Assembly: GCA_963646285.1 (NCBI GenBank)
Contig: CAVIWF010000048.1
Location: forward strand, 1-18,743
Direction of reading: 5' to 3'
DNA length: 18,743 nucleotides
Source: CAKUFA01 sp963646285
GTDB lineage: Bacteria > Bacillota > Clostridia > Christensenellales > Aristaeellaceae
Both the position numbers and the translations under genes were made by a program. Below are positions 6,324 through 13,902 of the stretch, piece by piece. How positions within the stretch are numbered: position 1 is the first letter of the stretch; every line of letters starts with the position of its first letter. The notes under the pieces were generated by a model. The model saw nothing but the letters and a program-made list of their open reading frames with translations. It was not told the origin of the DNA and ran no database searches.

Positions 6324-7832
6324 TTGGCGTATTACTATCAGGAACCCAGCCACACCTTCAGTGAATATCTGCTGATCCCCGGCTACACGGGAGAGGATTG
6401 CATTCCGGCCAACGTGTCCCTGCGTACCGCACTGACCAAGTACCGCAAGGGAGAGGAAGAGCCCGCCATTTCCCTGAACATTCCGCTGGTGAGCGCCATC
6501 ATGCAGTCCGTATCGGACGATAAGCTCGCCATCGCATTGGCCAAGGAAGGCGGACTTTCTTTCATCTACGGCGCCCAGACCATTGAGTCCGAGGCAGCCA
6601 TGGTGGCACGGGTGAAGAGCCACAAGGCAGGCTTTGTGGTTTCCGCCAGTAACCTGACCCCGGAAAACACCCTGGCAGATGTGCTGGCCCTGAAGGCCAA
6701 GAACGGCTACTCCACCGTGGCCATTACCGAGGACGGCACCGCCACCGGCCGGCTGCTGGGCATTGTGTCCAGCCGTGACTATCGTGTCAGCCGCATGAGC
6801 ACGGAGGAGAAGGTGGCCACCTTCATGACCCCTCTGGAAAAGCTGGTTACCGCTCCCGCAGAAACCACCTTGAAGGAAGCCAACGATATTATCTGGGCCC
6901 ACAAGCTGAATTCCCTGCCCATTGTGGACGCAGAGGGCAAGCTGATGTACTTCGTGTTCCGCAAGGACTACGCCAGCCACAAGGAGAATCCCCTGGAACT
7001 GCTGGACAGCAAGAAGCGGTACCTGGTGGGCGCAGGCATTAACAGCCGGGACTACAAGGAGCGGATTCCCGCCCTGCTGGCCGCCGGTGCAGACGTGCTG
7101 TGCATCGACTCCTCTGAGGGCTATACCTGCTGGCAGGAAAAGACCATCCGCTGGGTGCGGGAAACCTACGGGGATACGGTGAAGATCGGCGCCGGCAACG
7201 TGGTGGATCGGGACGGGTTCCTGTTCCTTGCCAAGGCCGGAGCGGACTTCGTGAAGGTGGGCATCGGCGGCGGTTCCATCTGCATCACCCGGGAGACCAA
7301 GGGCATTGGCCGTGGTCAGGCTACCGCAGTCATTGAAGTGGCAGCCGCACGGGATGAATACTTCCGTGAGACCGGCATCTACATTCCCATCTGCTCCGAC
7401 GGCGGCATTGTTCACGATTATCACATGACCCTGGCCCTGTCCATGGGTGCAGATTTCCTGATGCTGGGCCGGTACTTCGCCCGGTTCGACGAAAGCCCCA
7501 CCAATAAGGTGATGGTTAACGGCGTGTACATGAAGGAGTACTGGGGCGAAGGCTCCAACCGTGCCCGGAACTGGCAGCGGTACGACCTGGGCGGTGCTAC
7601 CAAGCTGTCCTTCGAAGAGGGCGTGGACTCCTACGTGACCTACGCCGGTCCCCTCCACGATAATGTGGAAGTGAGCCTGTACAAGGTGAAGAGCACCATG
7701 TGCAACGTGGGCGTTACCAACCTGGAAGACCTGCGGAAGGATGCCCGGCTGACCCTGGTGTCCTCCACCTCCATTGTGGAGGGCGGCTACCACGATGTGG
7801 TGCTCCGCTCCACCAATCAGGTGACGAGGTAA
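6324..7832 (+). CDS. guaB: IMP dehydrogenase
   Basis: Catalyses the NAD-dependent oxidation of IMP to XMP, the committed step of GMP synthesis. The protein is a TIM barrel with a CBS-domain pair inserted at about residues 100-225 (GIVSSRDYR and LNSLPIVDAEGK mark the two CBS parts). The catalytic loop is GGGSICITRE, with the nucleophile Cys320. The phosphate-binding strand reads SDGGIVHDYH and GADFLMLGRY, and the mobile flap contains GEGSNRARNWQRYD with the Arg-Tyr pair used for water activation. The N-terminus MAYYYQEPSHTFSEYLLIPG is typical of a longer clostridial IMPDH type; 502 residues is normal for it. The start is TTG at 6324, supported by GGAGGAGGT at 6309-6317 six bases upstream. It is a single-gene transcription unit with its own promoter and terminator. 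Confidence 0.96.
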   Translation: MAYYYQEPSHTFSEYLLIPGYTGEDCIPANVSLRTALTKYRKGEEEPAISLNIPLVSAIMQSVSDDKLAIALAKEGGLSFIYGAQTIESEAAMVARVKSHKAGFVVSASNLTPENTLADVLALKAKNGYSTVAITEDGTATGRLLGIVSSRDYRVSRMSTEEKVATFMTPLEKLVTAPAETTLKEANDIIWAHKLNSLPIVDAEGKLMYFVFRKDYASHKENPLELLDSKKRYLVGAGINSRDYKERIPALLAAGADVLCIDSSEGYTCWQEKTIRWVRETYGDTVKIGAGNVVDRDGFLFLAKAGADFVKVGIGGGSICITRETKGIGRGQATAVIEVAAARDEYFRETGIYIPICSDGGIVHDYHMTLALSMGADFLMLGRYFARFDESPTNKVMVNGVYMKEYWGEGSNRARNWQRYDLGGATKLSFEEGVDSYVTYAGPLHDNVEVSLYKVKSTMCNVGVTNLEDLRKDARLTLVSSTSIVEGGYHDVVLRSTNQVTR

Positions 7833-7894
7833 AAAACTCCGGCAGGTGGATATGGAACGCCATCCTGTTAAAAGGATCATAGGATATGATTTTC

Positions 7895-7927
7895 CGGCCA
7901 GCAGCTAAGCCCTGCTGGCCGCTTTTT
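7895..7927 (+). terminator. Intrinsic terminator of guaB
   Basis: A perfect 10-bp GC-rich stem (CGGCCAGCAG / CTGCTGGCCG) with a seven-base loop is followed by C and TTTTT (7923-7927), about 60 bases after the guaB stop codon. The reverse direction lacks a T-tract, so it should act on the plus strand only. Confidence 0.9.
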
Positions 7928-7968
7928 ATATGCAGGGGAAGAACATCTGCTATCATTTGCTTGAACAA

Positions 7969-8002
7969 TACCCCCAATACCGGGTGTCCAGTATTGGGGG
8001 TA
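7969..8002. repeat. Perfect 12-bp inverted repeat between convergent genes
   Basis: Arms TACCCCCAATAC (7969-7980) and GTATTGGGGGTA (7991-8002) are perfectly complementary around a ten-base spacer. The hairpin lies past the guaB terminator and about 70 bases downstream of the stop codon of the minus-strand gene. Neither side has a clean T-tract, so it is not a classical terminator. It could protect the 3' end of the minus-strand message or be a protein-binding site. Confidence 0.7.
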
Positions 8003-8070
8003 CAGATCATTTTTCAGTTGTTCATAGAGAGAGTGCAACAATGCTTATCATCACAGTTTCTTCTTCCGCT

Positions 8071-10662
8071 TTACTGCCCCAGCGCCCAGTCCATCAGGCC
8101 CAGGCTTGCGTCCAGCCAGGCCAGCCCGGGCACGTCCCGGTGCTCGGCATCGGGGAACAGGGTCAGCTTGGCGTTGGGGTTCACCTCCTGCAGCAGGGCG
8201 ATCAGGTTGGTGGAGGAGGCAGGATCCACCACCTTGTCCTTCTCCCCGGCGAAGGCCCACACGGACAGGGAGGACAGGGCTTCCTTGTTCTTATCGCTGA
8301 CCTTGGTGCTGCCGCTCATGGGGATGATGCAGGAGAACCGCTCCGGGGCAATGGCTGCCAGCGCCCAGGTGCCTGTGCCCCCCATACTGTGGCCGGTGAG
8401 GATGATCTTCTCCTTGTTGATGGGGTAGGCGGCGGTGATACGATCCATCAGGGTAAAGACCTGCTTGCTCAGTGCCCGCCAGCCGCTTTGATCCGCCGGG
8501 CACTGGGGGCAGATCACATAGGCCCGCACATCCCCCAGCTGCCCCTGCTGGAGATACTGGGGGAAGCCTGCCGCATTGGTGATCAGGCTCAGGTCGCTGC
8601 CCTTGCCGCTGCCGCCGTGAAGGTACACAATCAGGGGCAGGGACTGGTTTTCCGCCCCGTCGGGCACGTAGAGCCAGTAGCCCAGGGAATTCTTCGTGGC
8701 AGGGTAGGCGGTCATGGTGCCGTAGGCGGTTACCACCGCATCCCCTTGGGAAGGAGCAGCGGTGACGGTGGCCACAGGGGTTGTCTTCCGGGGCCTGGCC
8801 GTCAGGGTCACGTAACCGGCGGCGGTGGTTGCGGCAGGGGCAGGGGTTACGGTTTCCAGGGTCAAATCGGTGGGATCAGAAAGGGTCTCTTCCTTCTTCT
8901 TTCCTTTGCTGCCGGCATTGCCGGTTTTACTGGTTTTACTGGTTTTACTGGTTTTATCGGTGCTGCCAGTATCGCCGGCATTGCCGGCATTGCCGGTTTT
9001 GCCGGTGCCAACGGGGAAGAAGCAGATGCTTTCTCCGATTTTCCGGGTGGAGGCATCCCCATCCCCCAGAGCAACGGTCAGGGAGGAGCCCACCTGAAGA
9101 TCCGGGGCACTGAAGATCAGGCACTTGAAGTTGGCCTTGGGGGACAGGGCGAACAGGGGCTTCCCTTCCATGGACAGGGAAATGGTGGTGCCCGCGGGCT
9201 GCTCTTCCTTCCATTTAATCAGCACGGAAGCCTGACCCTCTGTCTGGTTCACGTTCTGCGTGTTCTTCCCATAGGGGCCGGTAGCGGCAAGAATCCCCCC
9301 GGTGATGGTGCAGGTGCACACCTCCGGGTAATCGATGGGCACTTCCTTCATGGTGTTGCTGCTGGCGGCCAGTGTGATGCCGCCGCTGATGAGAATATCC
9401 CCGTTGGAGTCAATGGCATCCCCGCCGGATAGGATGCTGTGCTCCCCGCCGGAGACGGTCAGGGAAAAGTCGTGACGCTTCTTTTTCCTGCCGCTTTCCG
9501 CTTCGGATACCGCCTTGCTGGCGGCGTTCCAGCCATCGTCAATGGCGGTCACATCCGTCTTCCCGCCGGCGAAGGTGATATGGGAAGCCTCGATGCCCTC
9601 GTAGCATTCGGTAATGAGCACATCCCCATCCAGCATGGTGAAATTGTTGTCGGCGTGGATGGCATCGTCATTGCTGCTGAGGGTGAAGCTGCCCCCTTCC
9701 AGGGTAATGCTGCCGTTGGCATGGATGGCATCGTCCCGGCTGCTGATGAGGAAGGTGCCGTCGATGATGTCAATGTTGGTGGCCTTCAAGCCCTTGGTGC
9801 TGGGAGCATCCTCCGGCTCTTCTTCCACTTCATCTTCCTCCTGCACCACGTCCCCCCTGCGCACGGGGGCTGCCAGCTCCTGCCGGTATTCCGGGCTGCA
9901 TCCGCCTCCGGATACGATGGTCATCATGCCCCCGTTTATGTTCAGGTCGGTTTCCGCCTGCACGCCGTCGTTGACGGACTGAATGGTGATGTCGCTTTCC
10001 ATCAGGCTGACCCAGCCCTTGCTGCTGTCCTTGTCGTTGGAGGATTTCAGGCCGTCCTTGCCGGCAGTTACCTGCAGGGTGGCCCGGTAAACGGTCAGGC
10101 TGTCCTTGCCCCGGATACCGTCCCCGGCGCTTTCCACCTGCAAGGCGGCAGAGGCGATGAACAGGCTGTCCTTGCTGACAATGCCGTCATCATACTGACC
10201 CACCACGTGGAGGGTGCCTTCTCCGTTAATGGCCAGGTCGGCCTTGGAGAACAGGGCGCCGTTGGGCTCATCCTCCCCATCGGGCAGGGTGTAGGTGGCA
10301 CTGTCCGTCAGGGTGGATTCCGTGCCGGAGGCCAGGGTGATGAACACCTGATGGGCGGATTTCACGTGGAGGGCAGGGCCGTCCGGGGCGGTGATGGAAA
10401 CGCCGTCCAGCAGCAGGTACACATCCCCCTCCTCTGCGTCAATGATCAGCTGGCCCCGAATACTGCCCTGCACCAGATAGGCACCGGGGGCGGTGATGGT
10501 GTTGGTGCCATCCTGCAGGGTCAGGGTTTCGGTGCATTCCTCCCTTTCCAGGGGCACCACTTCCTCTGCATGCCGGTAGGCAGAAGTGTCTGCTGTGCCC
10601 AGAGCCATGCCGGGCAGCAGAAGGGCTATGATCAACAGGAGGCTGAGAAGCTTCTTCATCAT
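8071..10662 (-). CDS. Secreted carbohydrate-binding beta-helix protein fused to an alpha/beta hydrolase
   Basis: This is an 863-residue exported protein with two parts. Residues 1 to about 24 are a signal peptide (KK, hydrophobic run, ALGTA). Residues of about 30-560 resemble the Cthe_2159-type carbohydrate-binding family (PF14262, formerly DUF4353), a right-handed beta-helix that binds plant polysaccharides. Recurrent DDGI, DDAIHA and GDGIRGKDSL motifs mark its coils. A low-complexity Thr/Lys/Gly/Ser linker (KTS and NAG triplets, then a Thr/Pro/Ala-rich part) leads to a hydrolase of about 210 residues. That domain has HGGSG, nucleophile Ser759 in GHSMGG, probable Asp809 in GEKDKVVD and His841 in AEHRD, resembling feruloyl-esterase-like or dienelactone-hydrolase-like enzymes. 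All triad residues are present, so an ester bond in a bound polysaccharide is a reasonable but unproven substrate. A second in-frame ATG at 10659 could be the true start; AAGGATG lies just upstream. Confidence 0.85.
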   Translation of the reverse strand: MMKKLLSLLLIIALLLPGMALGTADTSAYRHAEEVVPLEREECTETLTLQDGTNTITAPGAYLVQGSIRGQLIIDAEEGDVYLLLDGVSITAPDGPALHVKSAHQVFITLASGTESTLTDSATYTLPDGEDEPNGALFSKADLAINGEGTLHVVGQYDDGIVSKDSLFIASAALQVESAGDGIRGKDSLTVYRATLQVTAGKDGLKSSNDKDSSKGWVSLMESDITIQSVNDGVQAETDLNINGGMMTIVSGGGCSPEYRQELAAPVRRGDVVQEEDEVEEEPEDAPSTKGLKATNIDIIDGTFLISSRDDAIHANGSITLEGGSFTLSSNDDAIHADNNFTMLDGDVLITECYEGIEASHITFAGGKTDVTAIDDGWNAASKAVSEAESGRKKKRHDFSLTVSGGEHSILSGGDAIDSNGDILISGGITLAASSNTMKEVPIDYPEVCTCTITGGILAATGPYGKNTQNVNQTEGQASVLIKWKEEQPAGTTISLSMEGKPLFALSPKANFKCLIFSAPDLQVGSSLTVALGDGDASTRKIGESICFFPVGTGKTGNAGNAGDTGSTDKTSKTSKTSKTGNAGSKGKKKEETLSDPTDLTLETVTPAPAATTAAGYVTLTARPRKTTPVATVTAAPSQGDAVVTAYGTMTAYPATKNSLGYWLYVPDGAENQSLPLIVYLHGGSGKGSDLSLITNAAGFPQYLQQGQLGDVRAYVICPQCPADQSGWRALSKQVFTLMDRITAAYPINKEKIILTGHSMGGTGTWALAAIAPERFSCIIPMSGSTKVSDKNKEALSSLSVWAFAGEKDKVVDPASSTNLIALLQEVNPNAKLTLFPDAEHRDVPGLAWLDASLGLMDWALGQ
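8911..9009. repeat. Minisatellite of eleven 9-base units in the linker
   Basis: Eleven consecutive 9-base units with consensus close to GCCGGTTTT / ACTGGTTTT (plus strand) run without a break. Each unit encodes a tripeptide on the minus strand (KTG, KTS, NAG, DTG), so gain or loss of a unit keeps the reading frame. Three ACTGGTTTT units are identical and adjacent, as are two GCCGGCATT units. This is consistent with recent slippage in the flexible linker between the two domains. Confidence 0.85.
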
Positions 10663-10696
10663 GTTTCATCCTTTCTTCCCTTGCGGGTACAAGCCC

Positions 10697-10730
10697 ATCT
10701 TACCCGATGAAGCTGAAAGAAAGCTGAAAG
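10697..10730 (-). promoter_or_regulatory. Putative activated promoter with an 11-base-period direct repeat
   Basis: AAGCTGAAAG occurs twice, at 10710-10719 and 10721-10730, a period of exactly 11 bases. It lies seven bases upstream, on the minus strand, of TAAGAT (10702-10697), a plausible -10 element that lacks a good -35 hexamer. OmpR/PhoB-type response regulators bind direct repeats of 11-base period that cover a weak -35 region. A two-component system therefore may control the secreted fusion protein. The regulator is not encoded in this window. Confidence 0.45.
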
Positions 10731-10770
10731 GCTGCGTCGGGGTCTCCGTCGGAGCCTCCGTCGGAGGTTT

Positions 10771-10854
10771 GGGGGGGGCAAAGACGGGAGGGGCATGTTG
10801 TTGTTCCGAAGAACATCGCCCCCCTCCCCCCTGAAGAACATCCCCCCTCCCCCC
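10771..10854. other. G-quadruplex-capable tracts on both strands
   Basis: The plus strand has G8 (10771-10778), G3 (10786-10788) and G4 (10790-10793). The minus strand has four runs of six G, arranged as G6AG6, ten bases, G6AG6 (10854-10819). The C-rich part is also a direct repeat: GAAGAACAT followed by C6TC6, at 10808-10831 and 10833-10854, with two extra bases in the first copy. The tract ends five bases before the rplI -35 element. Quadruplex formation is a prediction from run lengths only. Confidence 0.6.
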
Positions 10855-10858
10855 ATCC

Positions 10859-10887
10859 TTGCTTTTTCCTGTTCAATCGTATATAAT
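10859..10887 (+). promoter_or_regulatory. Sigma-A type promoter of the rplI operon
   Basis: TTGCTT (10859-10864) and a consensus TATAAT (10882-10887) are separated by 17 bases. Transcription should begin near 10894. The leader of about 70 bases could fold into a stem GGCCT/AGGCC (10903-10907 with 10935-10939) enclosing CGGCA/TGCCG (10912-10916 with 10924-10928). It ends in a strong AAGGAGG (10952-10958). Whether the fold has a regulatory role is unknown. Confidence 0.8.
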
Positions 10888-10965
10888 AAGGTGACAATTT
10901 ATGGCCTGATCCGGCAGGAAAATTGCCGAAAAAAAGGCCTTTGATACAAGCAAGGAGGCATCGCC

Positions 10966-11418
10966 ATGAAAGTCATTCTGTTGGCGGATGTAAAGGGTGT
11001 TGGCAAGAAAGATGAAATTCTGAACGTATCCGACGGCTATGCCCGCAATTTCCTGTTCCCCAAGAAGTGGGCGGTGGAAGCCACGGCCGGCGCCACCAAG
11101 GAAGTAGAACGGAAGCGTGCAGCCGAGGCGGCACGGGAGGCAGAACGCCGGGCAGCCGCTGAGGAAAAGGCCAAGCAGCTCAAGGGCAAGACCGTGACCC
11201 TGACGGTGAAGTGCGGCGATAAGGGTCGCCTGTACGGTTCCGTAACCTCCGCCGAAATTGCGGAAGCCCTGGAAAAGCAGCATGGGGTGAAGGTGGACAA
11301 GCGGAAGATTGACCTGCCTGAGGCAGTGCGTCAGGTGGGAGATGTGCAGATGACCGTGTGGCTCTACAGCGGCGTCACCACCCCCATGACCCTCCATGTG
11401 GTGCCGGTAACCAAGTAA
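10966..11418 (+). CDS. rplI: Large ribosomal subunit protein bL9
   Basis: Structural protein of the 50S subunit that binds 23S rRNA near the L1 stalk. The N-terminal domain has the classical MKVILLADVKGVGKKDEILNV and the GYARNFLFPKKWA signature. A long charged helix rich in Ala, Glu, Lys and Arg (about residues 46-75) joins it to a C-terminal domain containing GRLYGSVTSAEIAEAL. The length of 150 residues is standard. It is the first gene of a seven-gene operon and is followed 28 bases later by dnaB, a pairing common in Bacillota. Confidence 0.97.
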   Translation: MKVILLADVKGVGKKDEILNVSDGYARNFLFPKKWAVEATAGATKEVERKRAAEAAREAERRAAAEEKAKQLKGKTVTLTVKCGDKGRLYGSVTSAEIAEALEKQHGVKVDKRKIDLPEAVRQVGDVQMTVWLYSGVTTPMTLHVVPVTK

Positions 11419-11446
11419 AGCCAACCATCAGGGAGGAGGTGAGCAG

Positions 11447-12805
11447 GTGAGCGAATTGCGCGGCGTTACGCCGCCCAACAGCGTGGAGGCAGAACGTTCC
11501 GTACTGGGCGCAATGCTGCAGGACGGCAATGCCGTGATGCAGGCGGCGGAACGTCTTCAGGCGGATGATTTCTATCAGCCTGCCCACCGGGAACTGTTTG
11601 ACTGTATGCTGAGCCTCTACCGGGAGCAAAGCCCGGTGGATCTGGTGACCACCGACAGCGAACTGAGCCGCCGGGGCACCCTGGAGGGCGTTGGCGGCAC
11701 GGCGTATCTGATTGAACTGAGTCAGTACGTGCCCACCACCGCCAACGTGAAGGCGTACATCAATCTGGTGGCGGAAAAGAGCACCCTGCGGAAGCTGATT
11801 CAGGCGGGGCAAACCATTGCCCAGGAGTGCTACAGCCAGCAGAACCCGCTGCAGGAGATCATGAATCACGCGGAGAAGTCCATCTTCGATATTGTGATGA
11901 ACCGGGCCAGCGGCGATTCTCTGGTGCATGTGAAGGAAGTACTTTACGGCACCTATGGCAAGATTGAGGAGCTGAGCAAGCTCCACGGCAGGGTGTCCGG
12001 CGTGCCTACCGGCTTTACCGGGCTGGATAACATGCTGACCGGCCTGCACGAGGGCGAACTGATTATTCTGGGCGCCCGGCCTTCCATGGGCAAAACCTCT
12101 TTGGCCATGAACATCGCCTCCCATGCAGCCCTGCAGGCCAATAAGGCCGTGGCGGTGTTCAGCCTGGAAATGCCCCGGGAGCAGATTGCCCTGCGTATGC
12201 TCTGCTCCGATGCACGGGTGGATATGCAGAAGGTGCGTCAGGGTACCCTGACCACGGACGACTGGATCAAGCTGGCACGCTCCATTGGCCCCATGTCCAA
12301 TGCTCCCTTGTATATTGATGATACGGCAGGCATTTCCCCTTCCCAGCTGCGCAGCCGCTGCCGAAGGCTGATGATGGACAAGGGTCTTGACCTGATTGTG
12401 CTGGACTATTTGGGACTGATGCACTCCGATACCCGGGCGGAAAACCGGCAGCTGGAGGTCAGCGAAATCAGCCGCTCCCTGAAGGCCATCGCCCTGGAAT
12501 TGAAGGTGCCCCTCATCGCCTGCGCCCAGCTGTCCCGTGCGGCAACCACCCGCACGGACAAGCGGCCTGCCCTGTCCGACCTGCGTGACTCCGGCTCCAT
12601 CGAGCAGGATGCTGACGTGGTCATGTTCATCCACCGGGAAGGCTACTATGATCCCAATACCGAGGATAAGAATATCGGCGAAATCATTGTATCCAAGCAG
12701 AGAAACGGCCCCCTGGGTACGGTGAAGGTGGCATGGCTCAGCGAGTACACCACCTATACCGACCTGCCGGGAGGATCCACCGGCGCAGAAGGTGCGCCCT
12801 TCTAA
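11447..12805 (+). CDS. dnaB: Replicative DNA helicase DnaB
   Basis: Hexameric 5'-3' helicase that unwinds DNA at the replication fork and interacts with primase through its N-terminal domain. The N-terminal helical domain begins PPNSVEAERSVLGAMLQD. A linker leads to the RecA-like motor, with Walker A GARPSMGKTS at residues 209-218, FSLEMPREQIALRML, Walker B LDLIVLDYLGLM, and the DLRDSGSIEQDADVVMFIHR segment carrying the arginine-finger region. At 452 residues the protein is of normal size, and no intein is present. The start is GTG at 11447, preceded by GGGAGGAGGT at 11431-11440. It is called dnaB after the E. coli helicase; in Bacillus the same protein is called DnaC. Confidence 0.97.
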   Translation: MSELRGVTPPNSVEAERSVLGAMLQDGNAVMQAAERLQADDFYQPAHRELFDCMLSLYREQSPVDLVTTDSELSRRGTLEGVGGTAYLIELSQYVPTTANVKAYINLVAEKSTLRKLIQAGQTIAQECYSQQNPLQEIMNHAEKSIFDIVMNRASGDSLVHVKEVLYGTYGKIEELSKLHGRVSGVPTGFTGLDNMLTGLHEGELIILGARPSMGKTSLAMNIASHAALQANKAVAVFSLEMPREQIALRMLCSDARVDMQKVRQGTLTTDDWIKLARSIGPMSNAPLYIDDTAGISPSQLRSRCRRLMMDKGLDLIVLDYLGLMHSDTRAENRQLEVSEISRSLKAIALELKVPLIACAQLSRAATTRTDKRPALSDLRDSGSIEQDADVVMFIHREGYYDPNTEDKNIGEIIVSKQRNGPLGTVKVAWLSEYTTYTDLPGGSTGAEGAPF

Positions 12806-12842
12806 TAGGAAGAAGCCGTGAAGGGACAAAGGAGAATCATCT

Positions 12843-13871
12843 ATGGAGCAGCTGCCTCTGGCACAGCTGCAAACGGGAATGCGCTACGAAGGCTTTCTGC
12901 TGGTGCGCTCCTGCGAGCAGCGCAAGGATAAAAACGGCAATAACTACCTGGACATGAAGCTGAGCGACCAGAGCGGCGAAATGGAATGCAAGCTGTGGGA
13001 CAGGAATGCAGACCCCTTCGCTGCCGGTTCCATCATCAAGGTTCGGGGCTCCCTGACAGAGTTTAACGGACGGCTTCAGCTGAAGATCGAGCGGATCCGC
13101 CCTGCCACGGACGATGACGAGGTGGATCGGCGGCAGCTGATCCCCTGCGCCCCGGAGGAGCCGAAGACCATGATGGCGGAAATCACCCGCACGGTGGACG
13201 CTTTTGCAAACAGCGACCTGAAAAAGCTGACCCGGGAAATGCTTCGCCTGGCAGGGGACCGGCTCCTGTACTTCCCGGCTGCCCAGCGGCTGCACCACGC
13301 CGAGTACGGCGGACTGCTGCACCACACCACCGGCATGCTTCGCACGGCGGAGCATATGATCAAGGCCTACCCCTTCCTGAACGGGGATCTGCTCCGTGCC
13401 GGGGTGATTCTCCACGACCTGGGCAAGATTCAGGAAATGGACAGTGACGAGTCCGGCAGTGTGAAGGATTACACGGCGGATGGCTTGCTGCTGGGGCATC
13501 TGGTGCGGGGGGTTGCCACCCTGCAGGAAGCCGCCGGAAACGTGGGGGTGGAGGGTGAACTGGTGCTCCTGCTGGAGCATATGATCATCAGCCACCATGG
13601 GGAAGCAGAATACGGCAGCCCCCGGAAGCCCATGTTCCCCGAGGCGGAGGTGCTCCACTGGATTGACCTGCTGGATGCCCGGATGAATGAAATGAAGGGC
13701 ATTATGGATCGGCTGCCGGAAGGGGCTTTCTCCGAAAAGGTGTGGAGCCTGGATCGGCGGCTGTATCATCCCCGCTATGAGGAAGCTTTGCCCCCGGATG
13801 AAGCGTCTCCGGCGGCGGAAGAGGCAGCTCCCCATGCCATGGAAGACGCTGATGATTTGCGCCCGTTCTAA
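12843..13871 (+). CDS. OB-fold/HD-domain 3'-5' exoribonuclease, YhaM-like
   Basis: Resembles the YhaM family, metal-dependent 3'-5' exonucleases that trim RNA or single-stranded DNA. The first 90 residues or so form an OB-fold nucleic-acid-binding domain (SCEQRKDKNGNNYLDMKLSD, ...ECKLWDRN..., IIKVRGSLTEFNGRLQLKI). The catalytic HD domain follows, with H160-H161 in LLHHTTGML and the H191-D192 pair in LHDLGKI, then LLEHMIISHHGE, which supplies further metal ligands. The C-terminal tail is Ala/Glu/Asp-rich and looks disordered; it makes the protein (342 residues) somewhat longer than B. subtilis YhaM. The ribosome-binding site AAAGGAG lies just upstream. It is co-transcribed with dnaB, which fits nucleic-acid metabolism. 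Confidence 0.9.
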   Translation: MEQLPLAQLQTGMRYEGFLLVRSCEQRKDKNGNNYLDMKLSDQSGEMECKLWDRNADPFAAGSIIKVRGSLTEFNGRLQLKIERIRPATDDDEVDRRQLIPCAPEEPKTMMAEITRTVDAFANSDLKKLTREMLRLAGDRLLYFPAAQRLHHAEYGGLLHHTTGMLRTAEHMIKAYPFLNGDLLRAGVILHDLGKIQEMDSDESGSVKDYTADGLLLGHLVRGVATLQEAAGNVGVEGELVLLLEHMIISHHGEAEYGSPRKPMFPEAEVLHWIDLLDARMNEMKGIMDRLPEGAFSEKVWSLDRRLYHPRYEEALPPDEASPAAEEAAPHAMEDADDLRPF

Positions 13872-13902
13872 CGATTGTTTTTACGAAATGGAGGGAAACA
13901 GG

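Larger units (their letters stand above)
10663..10965. other. Divergent control region between the beta-helix/hydrolase gene and rplI
   Basis: This 303-base gap holds two back-to-back control regions. Nearest the minus-strand gene are a TAAGAT -10 element and a PhoB-like direct repeat. In the middle are two small hairpins with GTC loops (10744-10754 and 10755-10767), a G-rich tract on the plus strand (10771-10793) and a double C6TC6 tract (10819-10854). Next to rplI is its promoter, followed by a leader with a possible small stem-loop. No gene was found in it. Confidence 0.7.

Noticed and set aside
6180..7880. Minus-strand open frame of 566 codons opposite guaB, and similar ones at 444-1799 and 11375-12829
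   Set aside because: These are His/Gly/Gln-rich shadows created by GC-rich third positions of real genes; no domains or ribosome-binding sites fit.
7930..9432. Plus-strand open frame of 500 codons with GFTGFTGFTG and IAGIAG repeats
   Set aside because: It lies antisense to the clear secreted fusion gene. Its collagen-like repeats come from the minisatellite read on the wrong strand, and the composition is low-complexity Gly/Gln/His.
10894..10965. T-box or ribosomal-protein leader upstream of rplI
   Set aside because: The small nested stems do not match a T-box (no T-box consensus, too short), and I know of no established L9-binding leader that fits.
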